DNA from: Mycolicibacterium baixiangningiae
Lineage (GTDB): Bacteria > Actinomycetota > Actinomycetes > Mycobacteriales > Mycobacteriaceae
Assembly: GCF_016313185.1 (NCBI RefSeq)
Contig: NZ_CP066218.1
Location: 2,542,001 to 2,606,000 of the forward strand
Direction: 5' to 3'
DNA: 64,000 bases
Shown here: positions 18,389-31,732 of the stretch, in pieces
How the letters are laid out: the number at the start of each line of letters is the position of its first letter
How positions within the stretch are numbered: position 1 is the first letter of the stretch
Made by a program: the position numbers and the translations under genes
The notes under the pieces: model-generated
The model's database searches: none
The model's input: the letters and a program-made list of their open reading frames with translations, nothing else
Told to the model about the DNA's origin: nothing

Positions 18389-18979
18389 ATGGCCCGAGCA
18401 ATTCACGTCTTCCGTACGCCCGACCGCTTCGTGGCCGGGACCGTCGGGCAACCCGGAAACCGGACGTTCTATCTGCAGGCCGTGCACGACAAGCGTGTGG
18501 TGTCGGTGATCCTGGAGAAACAGCAGGTGGCCGTGCTGGCCGAGCGGATCGCCGCGCTGCTGCAGGAGATCAACCGGCGGTTCGGCACGCCCATCCCGCC
18601 CGACACCGGCGAGGTCGACGACCTCAGCCCGCTCGTGACACCGGTCGACGCGGAATTCCGCGTCGGGACCATGGGGCTCGGGTGGGACTCCGAGGCGCAG
18701 ACGATCGTCGTGGAACTGCTCGCGGTGTCCGACACCGAATTCGACGCCTCGGTGGTGCTCGACGATGCCGAGGACGGACCGGACGCGGTGCGGGTGTTCC
18801 TCACCCCCGAATCGGCACGCCAGTTTGCGACCCGGTCCAACCGCGTCATCTCCGCAGGCCGCCCGCCCTGCCCGCTGTGCGACGAACCCCTCGACCCGGA
18901 GGGGCACATCTGCGTGCGCACCAACGGCTATCGGCGCGGCGCGCTGGCCGGAACCGACGACGATGACGCCGACACCTGA
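18389..18979 (+). CDS. DUF3090 protein
   Basis: The 196-residue protein begins MARAIHVFRTPDRFVAGTVG and ends with two Cys pairs in RPPCPLCDEPLDPEGHICVR. That is a zinc-ribbon-like tail typical of DUF3090, which is conserved across actinobacteria (Rv2134c-like). It overlaps the following SCO1664-family gene by 17 bp. The two always travel together in the genomes I recall and probably act together. Function unknown. Confidence 0.82.
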   Translation: MARAIHVFRTPDRFVAGTVGQPGNRTFYLQAVHDKRVVSVILEKQQVAVLAERIAALLQEINRRFGTPIPPDTGEVDDLSPLVTPVDAEFRVGTMGLGWDSEAQTIVVELLAVSDTEFDASVVLDDAEDGPDAVRVFLTPESARQFATRSNRVISAGRPPCPLCDEPLDPEGHICVRTNGYRRGALAGTDDDDADT

Positions 18980-19823
18980 GGGCGGCGCACCCGACGGCGC
19001 ACCTGACGGCACGGTGATGCGATGCGGCGAACTGACCGTCATCGGCCGGATCCGCTCGGCGAGCAACGCCACCTTCCTGTGTGAGGCGCACCAAGACGAT
19101 GCGCTGATCCACTGCGTGTACAAGCCCGTTGCCGGTGAGGCGCCGCTGTGGGACTTCCCGGACGGCACGCTGGCCGGCCGCGAGTACGGCGCCTTTCTCG
19201 TATCGGCGGCACTGGGCTGGAACATCGTGCCCGACACCGTCATTCGGGACGGACCCGCCGGTCCGGGAATGGTGCAGCGGTGGGTCGACCAGCCGGGGGA
19301 CACCGCGGACGTTGACACTGCAGGCGACGACGAACCCACCACCGGCCTGGATCTTGTGGACCTGCTGCCCGCCGGCCGGATCCCGCCCGGCTATCTGCCG
19401 ATCCTGCAGGCCTACGACTACGCCGGCGAGGAAGTCACGCTGGTGCACGCCGACGACGTCCGCCTGCGCCGGATGGCCGTGTTCGACGTGCTGATCAACA
19501 ACGCCGACCGCAAAGGCGGCCACATCCTCGCCGGCCTCGACGGCCGCGTGTACGGCGTCGACCACGGCGTGAGCCTGCACGCTGAGGACAAGCTGCGCAC
19601 AGTGCTGTGGGGGTGGGCGGGCAAACCGGTCGACGACGAAACCCTCGAGGTGGTGGGGCGACTCGGCGACGAGTTGCGCGGCGGGGAGCTCGCCGACCGG
19701 CTGCGGCCCCACATCACCGCCCGCGAGATCACCGCGCTCCGCGCGAGAGTCGTTGAACTGCTTGATGATCCGGTGATGCCGACGCCGGACCGGCGGCGTC
19801 CGATCCCGTGGCCGGCATTCTGA
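18963..19823 (+). CDS. SCO1664-family, PI3/PI4-kinase-like protein
   Basis: The 286-residue product (Rv2133c-like) contains [20 protein letters not shown], the catalytic-loop-like [11 protein letters not shown] and the metal-site-like [10 protein letters not shown]. These resemble the active site of PI3/PI4- and HipA-type kinases. It may therefore phosphorylate a small molecule or protein, but this is inferred. The ATG at 18963 lies inside the end of the DUF3090 gene, and the stop overlaps the cysQ ATG. Confidence 0.78.
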   Translation: MTPTPEGGAPDGAPDGTVMRCGELTVIGRIRSASNATFLCEAHQDDALIHCVYKPVAGEAPLWDFPDGTLAGREYGAFLVSAALGWNIVPDTVIRDGPAGPGMVQRWVDQPGDTADVDTAGDDEPTTGLDLVDLLPAGRIPPGYLPILQAYDYAGEEVTLVHADDVRLRRMAVFDVLINNADRKGGHILAGLDGRVYGVDHGVSLHAEDKLRTVLWGWAGKPVDDETLEVVGRLGDELRGGELADRLRPHITAREITALRARVVELLDDPVMPTPDRRRPIPWPAF

Positions 19824-20581
19824 TGCACACAGATGCCGAGCTGGCCGCCGCGGTGGCCGCTGAAGCCGGTGAGATGTTGGTCGCGCTGCGTGAGGAGTAC
19901 GACTGGTACCACCCCTACGACCTCGGGGATGCCGGCGACAAACGCGCCAACGTGCTCATCCTCGACCGGCTGCGCGAACACCGGCCACACGACGCGGTGC
20001 TCAGCGAGGAGGCCGTCGACGATCCGGCCCGGGTCGACGCCGACCGGGTGTGGATCGTCGACCCCGTCGACGGCACCCGCGAGTACTCGCTGCCGCCCCG
20101 TTCGGACTGGGCCGTGCACATCGCGTTGTGGCAGCGCGACGCCGGAGGGCTCACCGACGCCGCCGTGGCGCTGCCCGCCCGCGGCGAGGTGTACCGCACC
20201 GACACCGTGACACCGCCCGCTCCGCGCGCCGCCGGGCCGATCCGCATCACCGCGAGCGCCACCCGCCCGCCCGCGGTGCTGTGGTGGATGCGCGACCGCC
20301 TGGACATCGAGATGGTCCGCATCGGTTCGGCCGGCGCGAAGGCGATGGCCGTCGTGCGCGGCGAGGTCGACGCCTACATCCACGCGGGGGGCCAGTGGGA
20401 GTGGGATTCGGCCGCCCCTGCCGCGGTGGTGCGGGCCGCCGGCCTGCACGCATCCCGTCTCGACGGGTCCCCGCTGGTGTACAACCGGCGCGATCCGTAC
20501 CTTCCCGACCTGCTGATGTGCCGCACCGAACTGGTCGACGTGCTGCTGGGCGCGATCCATTCGGCATATCGGGGGGAATGA
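19823..20581 (+). CDS. cysQ: 3'(2'),5'-bisphosphate nucleotidase
   Basis: CysQ removes the 3'-phosphate of PAP and PAPS and so controls the sulfate-assimilation pool; the mycobacterial enzyme also hydrolyses some inositol and fructose phosphates. The 252-residue protein shows [21 protein letters not shown] and [19 protein letters not shown] chose the ATG at 19823, which overlaps the preceding stop; GTG 19808 is in frame upstream. Its place before mshC links sulfur assimilation with mycothiol synthesis. Confidence 0.92.
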   Translation: MHTDAELAAAVAAEAGEMLVALREEYDWYHPYDLGDAGDKRANVLILDRLREHRPHDAVLSEEAVDDPARVDADRVWIVDPVDGTREYSLPPRSDWAVHIALWQRDAGGLTDAAVALPARGEVYRTDTVTPPAPRAAGPIRITASATRPPAVLWWMRDRLDIEMVRIGSAGAKAMAVVRGEVDAYIHAGGQWEWDSAAPAAVVRAAGLHASRLDGSPLVYNRRDPYLPDLLMCRTELVDVLLGAIHSAYRGE

Positions 20582-20663
20582 AAGTGTCGGCGTCGTTGTC
20601 GCATAGCGGGAGACTGCGCACCAGCAGGAGGCTGCCCTGATCGAACACCCTAGAGTCGACGCC

Positions 20664-21923
20664 ATGCAATCGTGGTCCGCGCCGGACGTCCCGGTACTGC
20701 CGGGCCGGGGTCCGCAACTGCGGCTCTACGACAGCGCCGACCGCCAGGTGCGGCCGGTGTCGGCGGGCGAGACGGCCACCATGTACGTCTGCGGCATCAC
20801 CCCGTATGACGCCACCCACCTCGGGCACGCCGCCACCTACCTGACGTTCGACCTGGTGCACCGGGTGTGGCTGGATGCCGGCCACCGGGTCCATTACGTG
20901 CAGAACGTCACCGACGTCGACGATCCGCTGTTCGAGCGCGCCGCCCGCGACGGGATCGACTGGCGCGATCTGGGCGCTCGCGAGACCCAGCTGTTCCGTG
21001 AGGACATGGCCGCGCTGCGCGTGCTGCCCCCGCAGGACTACGTGGCCGCCACCGACGCGATCGCCGAGGTGATCGAACTGGTGGAGAAGATGCTGGCCTC
21101 CGGCGCCGCCTACGTCGTCGACCCGGTTGGACCTGAAGCCGAGTTCCCCGACGTGTACTACCGCGCCGACGCAACCGCCCAGTTCGGCTACGAGTCGAAC
21201 TACGACCACGCCACGATGCTGCGCCTGTTCGCCGAACGGGGTGGCGACCCGGACCGGGCCGGTAAGGCCGACCGACTCGACGCCCTGCTGTGGCGGGCGG
21301 AGCGCCCCGGCGAGCCGAGCTGGCCGTCGCCGTTCGGTCCCGGCAGACCCGGCTGGCACGTGGAGTGCGCGGCCATCGCGCTCAGCCGGATCGGCACCGG
21401 ACTGGACATCCAGGGTGGTGGCAGCGACCTGATCTTCCCGCACCACGAGTTCTCGGCGGCGCACGCCGAATCGGTCACGGGGGAGCGGCGATTCGCCCGG
21501 CACTACGTGCACGCCGGCATGATCGGCTGGGACGGGCACAAGATGAGCAAGAGCCGGGGCAACCTGGTGCTGGTGTCTCGGCTGAGGGCCGACGGTGTCG
21601 ACCCGTCGGCGATCCGCCTCGGATTGCTGGCCGGCCACTACCGGGCCGACCGGTTCTGGAGCGACGACGTGCTCGCCGATGCGCACACCCGGCTGGACCG
21701 GTGGCGGCGCGCCGCAGCATTGCCCGCGGGCCCGGACGCGACCGACCTGCTCGCGCGGGTGCGCACCTACCTCGCCGACGATCTGGACACCCCGAAAGCG
21801 CTTGCCGCGCTGGACGCCTGGTGTGACGAAGCTCTCGAGGACGGCGATCACGACACTGCGGCGCCACGAATCGTGGCGACCGCCGTGGACGCGTTGCTCG
21901 GCGTGGCACTCGCAGTGGAGTAG
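20664..21923 (+). CDS. mshC: L-cysteine:GlcN-Ins ligase (mycothiol synthesis)
   Basis: MshC joins cysteine to glucosaminyl-inositol using ATP, the third step in mycothiol synthesis. The 419-residue protein is a cysteinyl-tRNA-synthetase paralogue with [19 protein letters not shown] (HIGH-type), [20 protein letters not shown] and the KMSKS loop. It lacks the tRNA-binding C-terminal extension. It is preceded by cysQ with an 82-bp gap and followed 9 bp later by the SDR gene. Confidence 0.95.
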   Translation: MQSWSAPDVPVLPGRGPQLRLYDSADRQVRPVSAGETATMYVCGITPYDATHLGHAATYLTFDLVHRVWLDAGHRVHYVQNVTDVDDPLFERAARDGIDWRDLGARETQLFREDMAALRVLPPQDYVAATDAIAEVIELVEKMLASGAAYVVDPVGPEAEFPDVYYRADATAQFGYESNYDHATMLRLFAERGGDPDRAGKADRLDALLWRAERPGEPSWPSPFGPGRPGWHVECAAIALSRIGTGLDIQGGGSDLIFPHHEFSAAHAESVTGERRFARHYVHAGMIGWDGHKMSKSRGNLVLVSRLRADGVDPSAIRLGLLAGHYRADRFWSDDVLADAHTRLDRWRRAAALPAGPDATDLLARVRTYLADDLDTPKALAALDAWCDEALEDGDHDTAAPRIVATAVDALLGVALAVE

Positions 21924-21932
21924 CTTCCACGC

Positions 21933-22808
21933 ATGACTTCGGTACGCGGCAAGGTCGTGTTCATCACCGGTGGGGCGCGGGGGGTCGGTGAAGAACTGGC
22001 CCGGCGGCTGCACGCCAAGGGCGCCAACCTGGTGCTCACCGACCTCGACGAGGGCCCGCTGGCGACGCTGGCCGCCGACCTCGGTGACGATCGGGTGCTG
22101 ACGGTGGTCGCCGACGTGTGCGACCTCGCCACCATGGCGTCCGCCGCCGAGCAGGCCGTGGCGCGGTTCGGCGGGGTCGACATCGTGATCGCCAACGCCG
22201 GGATCGCCAGCTACGGGTCGATTCTGGTGGTGGACCCGGATGCCTTCCGGCGGGTGCTCGACGTCAACATCGTCGGGGTGTTCAACACCGTGCGTGCCAC
22301 GCTGCCGTCGGTGATCGATCGCAAGGGCTACGTGCTGGTGGTGTCGTCGCTGGCCGCGTTCGCCGCCGCACCGGGGATGGCGCCGTACGACGCGTCGAAG
22401 GCCGGGGTCGAGCACTTCGCCAATGCGCTGCGCCTCGAGGTCGCCCACCATGGTGTGACCGTCGGCTGTGCGCACATGTCGTGGATCGACACGCCGCTCG
22501 TGCAGGACACCAAGGCCGATCTGCCGAGTTTCCGCACCATGCTGGATTCGCTGCCCGGGCCGCTGAGCAAGACCACCTCGGTGGACAAGTGCGGCGAGGC
22601 GTTCGTCAAGGGCATCGAACGCCGTAAGGAGCGCATCTATTGTCCGTGGTGGGTCGGGGTGATCCGCTGGGGCAAGCCGGTGCTGACGACCCGGCTGGGT
22701 CAGGCGTCGGTGCTGAAGACCGCGCCGAAGGTGCTGCCGCAGATGGACGCCGAGGTCACCGCGCTGAAGCGGTCGTTGGGCGCGCGCACGCACGGACTGA
22801 AGAAGTGA
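21933..22808 (+). CDS. Short-chain dehydrogenase/reductase
   Basis: This 291-residue NAD(P)-dependent SDR has the glycine-rich ITGGARGVGEEL motif, NAG in IANAGIASYG, and the catalytic VVSSLAAFAA followed by the Tyr-xxx-Lys of YDASKAG. It matches the gene next to mshC in other mycobacteria (Rv2129c-like). Substrate unknown; a fatty or hydroxy-acyl metabolite is possible. Confidence 0.88.
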   Translation: MTSVRGKVVFITGGARGVGEELARRLHAKGANLVLTDLDEGPLATLAADLGDDRVLTVVADVCDLATMASAAEQAVARFGGVDIVIANAGIASYGSILVVDPDAFRRVLDVNIVGVFNTVRATLPSVIDRKGYVLVVSSLAAFAAAPGMAPYDASKAGVEHFANALRLEVAHHGVTVGCAHMSWIDTPLVQDTKADLPSFRTMLDSLPGPLSKTTSVDKCGEAFVKGIERRKERIYCPWWVGVIRWGKPVLTTRLGQASVLKTAPKVLPQMDAEVTALKRSLGARTHGLKK

Positions 22809-24241
22809 TCCGGCGGCTGGCCGCCCTGGCGGCGATCGCGATGCTGGCCGGTTGTGCCCAGGGCGGTGACACGGACGCCCCGCAGTCCACTGCCGAAACC
22901 CCGCCGCCGGCGGCGGTCACCCCCGAGCAGGCCCGCGCGATCGCGAAGGAGGCCTATGTCTACGGCTTCCCGATCGTCGACAACTACCGGGTGCAGTACG
23001 CCTACTACGTGGACAAGCAGGATCCGGAGTACAAGGGCGGCTGGAACGAGATCCACAGCACCGCAAGGGTTTACACACCGGAGGACACGGCGGTACAGAC
23101 GCCGAACTCCGATACCCCGTATTCGATGCTCGGCGCCGACCTGCGGGCCGAACCGCTGGTGCTGACCGTCCCGCCGATCGAGCAGGACCGCTACTACTCG
23201 CTGCAGTTCATCAACGGCTACACCAACAACATCGCCTACGTCGGCAGCCGCACCACCGGCAACGGCGGCGGGAAATACCTGCTGGCCGGCCCCGGCTGGC
23301 AGGGCGACAAACCTGATGGCATCGACGAGGTCATCCGGTCGGAGACCGACCTCGGTGGGGTGATCTACCGGACACAGCTGTTCGGGCCGTCGGACATCGA
23401 GAGCGTCAAACGGATCCAGGCCGGCTACCAGGTGGCGCCGCTGTCGGTGTACCTCAACGCCCCGCCGCCGCCGGGCGCGCCGCCGATCGACTTCGTCCCG
23501 CCGCTCACCCCCGAGCAGCAGGTGAATTCGCCGCAGTTCTTCGAGATCCTCAACTTCGCGCTGCGTACCGCACCGGTCCTGCCCGACGAGCGGGATATGC
23601 GCAACCGGTTCGCGAGTATCGGCATCGGCCCCGACGGGGGCTTCGACGCCGACACCCTCACCCCGGAGATGCGCACGGCCGTCGAGGAGGGGATGGCCGA
23701 CGCGTGGGCCGAGTTCAACACGTTCAAGAAGAACGAGGTCGAGACCGGCAAGGTCGGCTCGGCGCAGTTCTTCGGCACCGCCGAGGACTTGAAGGGCAAC
23801 TACCTGTACCGCATGGCGGGGGCGGTGCTCGGCATCTATGGCAACACCGCCGCGGAGGCGCTCTACCCGGGCCTGACCAACGATTCCACCGGCCAGCCGC
23901 TCACCGGAGCCAACAACTACACCGTCCGCTTCGCGCCGGGGCAGCTGCCGCCGGTCAACGCGTTCTGGTCGCTGACGATGTACGAGATGCCGGCCAGCCA
24001 GTTGGTGCCCAACCCGATGCAGCGCTACCTCATCAACTCGCCGATGCTGCCGAGCCTCGTCCCCGATCCCGACGGTGGCTACACGTTCTACGTCCAGAAC
24101 GCCTCGCCGGGTATCGACAAGGAGTCCAACTGGCTGCCGGCGCCGAAGGGCCCGTTCCAGATGGTGCTGCGGCTGTACTGGCCGAAACCCGACGCGCTCA
24201 ACGGGACATGGAAGGCGCCGCAGGCGGTGAAGGCCGGCTGA
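22805..24241 (+). CDS. DUF1254/DUF1214 lipoprotein
   Basis: The 478-residue precursor has signal peptide MLAGCAQGG (lipobox LAGC), followed by the DUF1254 region (EAYVYGFPIVDNYRVQYAYY, TPNSDTPYSM) and a C-terminal DUF1214 part (FWSLTMYEMPASQLVPNP, YWPKPDAL). The GTG at 22805 overlaps the SDR stop. Family members occur as secreted or cell-wall proteins in actinobacteria and proteobacteria, and their function is unsettled. It closes the uppP-mshC operon, convergent with the PAC2 gene. Confidence 0.85.
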   Translation: MIRRLAALAAIAMLAGCAQGGDTDAPQSTAETPPPAAVTPEQARAIAKEAYVYGFPIVDNYRVQYAYYVDKQDPEYKGGWNEIHSTARVYTPEDTAVQTPNSDTPYSMLGADLRAEPLVLTVPPIEQDRYYSLQFINGYTNNIAYVGSRTTGNGGGKYLLAGPGWQGDKPDGIDEVIRSETDLGGVIYRTQLFGPSDIESVKRIQAGYQVAPLSVYLNAPPPPGAPPIDFVPPLTPEQQVNSPQFFEILNFALRTAPVLPDERDMRNRFASIGIGPDGGFDADTLTPEMRTAVEEGMADAWAEFNTFKKNEVETGKVGSAQFFGTAEDLKGNYLYRMAGAVLGIYGNTAAEALYPGLTNDSTGQPLTGANNYTVRFAPGQLPPVNAFWSLTMYEMPASQLVPNPMQRYLINSPMLPSLVPDPDGGYTFYVQNASPGIDKESNWLPAPKGPFQMVLRLYWPKPDALNGTWKAPQAVKAG

Positions 24242-24255
24242 TCCGACCGCCGGGG

Positions 24256-25149
24256 TCAGCCCCGGAAACCCGGCCCGCGCCGGCGCAGATACCGCTCGAA
24301 TTCGGCGGCCAGCGCGTCGCCGTCGATCTTGCCCAGCACCTCGGTCATGTCGACCTCGGCGTCGCCGCGCTGTTCGAGGGAGGCCACGTATTCGGCGATC
24401 TCTTCATCCTCGGCGGTCATCTCGGTGACCGCCTCCTCCCACTCCTCGGCTTGGGTCGGCAGATCGGCCAGCGGCACCTCGATGTCGAGCACATCCTCGA
24501 CCCGGCGCAGCAGCGCGACGGTCGCCTTGGGGTTCGGCGGCTGCGACACGTAATGCGGCACCGCCGCCCAGAACGTCACCGCTGGGATGCCGGCCTGCAC
24601 GCAGGCGTCCTGGAAGACCCCCGCGATCCCGGTGGGGCCCTCGTAGCGGGTCTCCTCCAGACCGAAGAACTTCGCGGATTCGGGGGAGTAGGCCGACCCG
24701 GAGACCGGCACCGGGCGGGTGTGCGGTGTGTCGGCGAGTAGCGCGCCCAGGATGACGACGGTCTGCACGTTGAGCTTGTCGGCGATGTTGAGCAGTTCCG
24801 CGCAGAACGTGCGCCAGCGCATGTTGGGCTCGACGCCGTGCATCAGCACGATGTCGCGGTCGGCGCCGGGCGGGCGGCAGTGCGAGATCCGCATCGACGG
24901 CCACACCAGCTCTCGGGTCACCCCGTCGATCTGGCGGATCACCGGCCGGTTGACCTGGTAGTCGTAGTACGACTCGTCGTCGATCTCGGCGATCGTCTCG
25001 GCCTCCCAGATCGCGTCCAGATGCTCGAGCGCGTCACTGGCCGCGTCACCGGCGTCGTTCCACCCCTCGAACGCCGCGACGACGATGGCGTCCCGCAATG
25101 GCGGCAGGTCAGGTCCCTTCGGTGGGCCGAAGTCCGATGGGGTCACCAC
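24256..25149 (-). CDS. PAC2-family protein
   Basis: The 297-residue protein (VVAAFEGWNDAGDAASDALE, DIVLMHGVEPNMRWRTF, VVILGALLADTPHTRPVPV, GIAGVFQDACVQAGIP) belongs to the PAC2 group, named for a eukaryotic proteasome-assembly chaperone. Actinobacterial members (Rv2125-like) do not serve a known assembly role. The start GTG at 25149 faces the metH leader, so promoters of both genes lie between them. Confidence 0.87.
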   Translation of the reverse strand: MVTPSDFGPPKGPDLPPLRDAIVVAAFEGWNDAGDAASDALEHLDAIWEAETIAEIDDESYYDYQVNRPVIRQIDGVTRELVWPSMRISHCRPPGADRDIVLMHGVEPNMRWRTFCAELLNIADKLNVQTVVILGALLADTPHTRPVPVSGSAYSPESAKFFGLEETRYEGPTGIAGVFQDACVQAGIPAVTFWAAVPHYVSQPPNPKATVALLRRVEDVLDIEVPLADLPTQAEEWEEAVTEMTAEDEEIAEYVASLEQRGDAEVDMTEVLGKIDGDALAAEFERYLRRRGPGFRG

Positions 25150-25488
25150 GCCAGCCTAAAGCCTGCGAGGCATGCGTGAGCCCCATCGACCCACGCGGCG
25201 GTTCGCGGGTATCGACTACCCTCGCCCTCGAAGTCGGCGCCGACGTCGTCGAGACGAAATACGTTTGGCGGCAATTTCGTTAGCTCTGTTGACTATGTCG
25301 TTGCCGATAAGATCGTGGAGCTGTCGCTCAACGGCGACCAACTGGGCGTCCAGACGTCGATCAGGTGTCGACGTAGACTTTCCTGGTCGAGAGGCGTTGC
25401 AACGGTTACTCAGGGGGCCTGGATCCCCACTCGGTATCCGCCACGCTCGGCAGAGTCAAGGACGCCTTCCGCTACGGAAGGAGCGCAC
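25150..25488. promoter_or_regulatory. Divergent PAC2/metH intergenic region and metH leader
   Basis: No gene is convincing here, although the metH frame stays open upstream to 25315. A TAAGAT hexamer at 25308-25313 could be a -10 element; a TTGACT at 25289-25294 is only 13 bp away, so the pair is not a canonical promoter. A start near 25320 would give a leader of about 170 bases ending in the hairpin at 25465-25481. I did not recognise cobalamin or SAM riboswitch consensus elements. Confidence 0.35.
25465..25481 (+). promoter_or_regulatory. Hairpin enclosing the metH ribosome-binding site
   Basis: CCTTCCG (25465-25471) pairs perfectly with CGGAAGG (25475-25481) around a CTA loop. The right arm is part of the AAGGAG ribosome-binding site of metH, whose GTG is at 25489. 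Folding would hide the site, which suggests translational control. A regulatory role is inferred. Confidence 0.5.
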
Positions 25489-29280
<3,792 letters not shown>

Positions 29281-29367
29281 ACCCTTGATCGCCACGAACG
29301 TGAAGTCCTGCACGAAAGTTCGGCAGAAACTCGAACACATGCTCACGTTCGGCGGGGGGCTGCGCCC

Positions 29368-30066
29368 ATGAGGGAGGGGCTGTGCGCCGTCCTCTTTGAT
29401 ATGGACGGGACGCTCGTCGATTCCGAGAAGCTGTGGGACGTCTCGCTTGCCGCGCTCTACGACCGGCTGGGCGGCGTGATCACCGACGAGCTGCGCACCG
29501 CTCTGGTCGGCAGCTCGGCGGAGAACACCATCAAGACGATCTTCGCCGATCTCGGTCTCGACCCCGATCCCGTCGCGATGGCCGAAGCCGACCGCTGGTT
29601 GCACGACCACACCGGCGAACTGTTCGCCCACCACGGCCTTCCGTGGTGCGACGGAGCCCGCGAGCTGCTCGACGCCCTTGCGGGCGAAGCGGTTCCGATG
29701 GCGCTGGTCACCAACACCCAGCGCGCGCTCACCGAACAGGCACTCGACAGCATCGGCCGCCACTACTTCTCGGTGACCGTCTGTGGCGACGAGGTGCCCA
29801 ACGGTAAGCCGGCCGCCGACCCCTACCTGCGGGCCGCCGAGCTGCTCGGCCTCGACCCGGCCCACTGCATGGCGGTGGAGGACTCGGTCACCGGCACGCT
29901 GGCTGCCGAGCTGGCCGGGTGCCCCGTGCTCGTGGTGCCCAACGACGTGGTCGTCCCGCCGAGCCCGCGCCGCCGGCACGTCGAGTCGCTGAGTCTTCTC
30001 GCCGTCGACGATCTGCGGGCGATTCACGCCGAGGTCGACCTCGCCTCAGGTCGACGCACCGCCTGA
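29368..30066 (+). CDS. HAD-family phosphatase/phosphomutase-like protein
   Basis: The 232-residue protein has the HAD motifs: nucleophile DMDGTLVDS at the N-terminus, motif II VTNT, Lys in NGKPAADPYL and the acidic motif AVEDSVTGTLAA. A helical cap lies at residues ~20-85. This is the beta-phosphoglucomutase/phosphoglycolate-phosphatase subgroup, so a small sugar phosphate is likely. It follows metH by 87 bp and precedes the sugar porter. Confidence 0.85.
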   Translation: MREGLCAVLFDMDGTLVDSEKLWDVSLAALYDRLGGVITDELRTALVGSSAENTIKTIFADLGLDPDPVAMAEADRWLHDHTGELFAHHGLPWCDGARELLDALAGEAVPMALVTNTQRALTEQALDSIGRHYFSVTVCGDEVPNGKPAADPYLRAAELLGLDPAHCMAVEDSVTGTLAAELAGCPVLVVPNDVVVPPSPRRRHVESLSLLAVDDLRAIHAEVDLASGRRTA

Positions 30067-30178
30067 TCGGCCCGCGCGGTTTCGCCGCGTCCGCTTCCGG
30101 GAACCCGCGTCTTTCCGGCCGGATCAGTGCTTGAATGTGATTCCGGTCACGCGACGATGCAGCGGGAGAGGACGTTCG

Positions 30179-31660
30179 ATGGCTGGTCACGGAGGGGCGC
30201 CGGTAGGTGGCGATCTGCCGGTCGGGGATGGGCAGTTCGCCTCCGGAAAGACTGCAGTCCGAATCGCCTCGGTGGCCGCTCTCGGCGGCCTCCTGTTCGG
30301 CTACGACAGCGCGGTGATCAACGGCGCCGTCGACTCCATCCAGGAGGACTTCGGCATCGGCAACGCGTCGCTGGGATTCGCTGTCGCGTCGGCGCTGCTG
30401 GGCGCCGCCGCCGGAGCCATGACCGCGGGCCGTATCGCCGACCGGATCGGTCGCATCGCGGTGATGAAGATCGCGGCGGTGCTGTTCCTGATCAGTGCGT
30501 TCGGCACCGGTTTCGCCCACGAGGTGTGGACAGTGGTGCTCTTCCGGATCGTCGGCGGTATCGGCGTCGGCGTCGCTTCGGTGATCGCGCCGGCCTACAT
30601 CGCCGAGACATCGCCGCCGAGCATCCGCGGACGGCTGGGCTCCCTGCAACAGCTGGCCATTGTGTCCGGCATCTTCCTGTCGTTCGTGGTGAACTGGCTG
30701 CTGCAGTACGCCGCCGGCGGTCCCAACGAGCCGCTGTGGTTCGGCGTCGACGCGTGGCGCTGGATGTTCCTGGCGATGGCGGTGCCCGCCGTCGTGTACG
30801 GCGCGTTGGCCTTCACCATCCCGGAATCGCCGCGGTATCTCGTTGCCAGCCACAAGATCCCGGAGGCCCGCAAGGTACTCAGCACGCTGCTCGGGCAGAA
30901 GAACCTGGAGATCACCATCAACCGCATCCGGGAGACCCTGGAGCGCGAGGACAAGCCGTCGTGGCGGGATCTGCGCAAACCGACCGGCGGGCTCTTCGGC
31001 ATCGTCTGGGTGGGTCTCGGGTTGTCGATCTTCCAGCAGTTCGTCGGTATCAACGTGATCTTCTACTACTCCAACGTGCTGTGGCAGGCGGTCGGCTTCA
31101 GCGCTGACGAATCGGCGGTCTACACCGTCATCACGTCGGTGATCAATGTGCTGACCACGCTCATCGCGATCGCGCTGATCGACAAGATCGGCCGCAAACC
31201 GCTGCTGCTCATCGGTTCCTCGGGGATGGCGGTCACGCTGATCACGATGGCGATCATCTTCGCCAACGCGACGCTCGACGCCGAAGGCAACCCGAGCCTG
31301 CCCGGTGCCTCCGGGGTGATCGCACTGATCGCGGCGAACCTGTTCGTGGTGGCGTTCGGTATGTCCTGGGGTCCGGTGGTCTGGGTGCTGCTCGGCGAGA
31401 TGTTCCCCAACCGCATCCGCGCCGCCGCGCTTGGCCTGGCCGCCGCCGGGCAGTGGGCGGCCAACTGGCTGATCACCGTCACCTTCCCCGGCCTGCGTGA
31501 GCACCTCGGCCTGGCCTACGGCTTCTACGGGCTGTGCGCGATCCTGTCGGGTCTGTTCGTCTGGCGGTGGGTGATGGAGACCAAGGGTGTGTCGCTGGAG
31601 GACATGCACGGCGAGATCCTCAAGGGCGAGGGCCTGCCAACGGCCGCCAAGGAGGGCTGA
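30179..31660 (+). CDS. MFS sugar porter (GlcP-like)
   Basis: The 493-residue, 12-helix carrier of the sugar-porter group shows GGLLFGYDSAVINGA, RIADRIGR, IPESPRYLV, FQQFVGINVIFYY, DKIGRKPLL and the C-terminal METKGVSLEDM. These are the signatures of GLUT/XylE/GalP proteins. It is probably a proton-coupled hexose importer, similar to actinobacterial GlcP permeases. I chose the ATG at 30179, which has a GGGAGAGG site 7 bp upstream, over ATG 30131. The upstream HAD gene may handle a sugar phosphate. Confidence 0.9.
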   Translation: MAGHGGAPVGGDLPVGDGQFASGKTAVRIASVAALGGLLFGYDSAVINGAVDSIQEDFGIGNASLGFAVASALLGAAAGAMTAGRIADRIGRIAVMKIAAVLFLISAFGTGFAHEVWTVVLFRIVGGIGVGVASVIAPAYIAETSPPSIRGRLGSLQQLAIVSGIFLSFVVNWLLQYAAGGPNEPLWFGVDAWRWMFLAMAVPAVVYGALAFTIPESPRYLVASHKIPEARKVLSTLLGQKNLEITINRIRETLEREDKPSWRDLRKPTGGLFGIVWVGLGLSIFQQFVGINVIFYYSNVLWQAVGFSADESAVYTVITSVINVLTTLIAIALIDKIGRKPLLLIGSSGMAVTLITMAIIFANATLDAEGNPSLPGASGVIALIAANLFVVAFGMSWGPVVWVLLGEMFPNRIRAAALGLAAAGQWAANWLITVTFPGLREHLGLAYGFYGLCAILSGLFVWRWVMETKGVSLEDMHGEILKGEGLPTAAKEG

Positions 31661-31661
31661 G

Positions 31662-31706
31662 GGCCGTGCCCGCACGGTGTTGATGGCCGTGCCCGCACGG
31701 TGCTGA
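31662..31706. repeat. Two tandem 22-bp palindromic repeats, 23-bp period
   Basis: The unit ggccgtgcccgcacggtg plus ttga or ctga occurs at 31662-31683 and 31685-31706 with one mismatch. Each contains the hairpin arms CCGTGC and GCACGG. The repeats lie between the sugar porter stop and hisE and could be a double terminator or paired binding sites. Confidence 0.5.
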
Positions 31707-31732
31707 GTCGCGGCGTGGGAGAATCGCAGCCC

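Noticed and set aside
20247..22793. An 848-codon antisense frame across cysQ, mshC and the SDR gene
   Set aside because: It crosses three well-supported genes and shows only shadow-type composition.
24256..25149. PAC2 gene as a proteasome-assembly factor because of its name and the proteasome locus in the window
   Set aside because: The name comes from a distant eukaryotic relative, and the gene lies 17 kb from the proteasome genes with no operon link.
25150..25488. A cobalamin riboswitch upstream of metH
   Set aside because: I could not find the B12-box type conserved segments, only the hairpin over the ribosome-binding site. A covariance-model search would be decisive.
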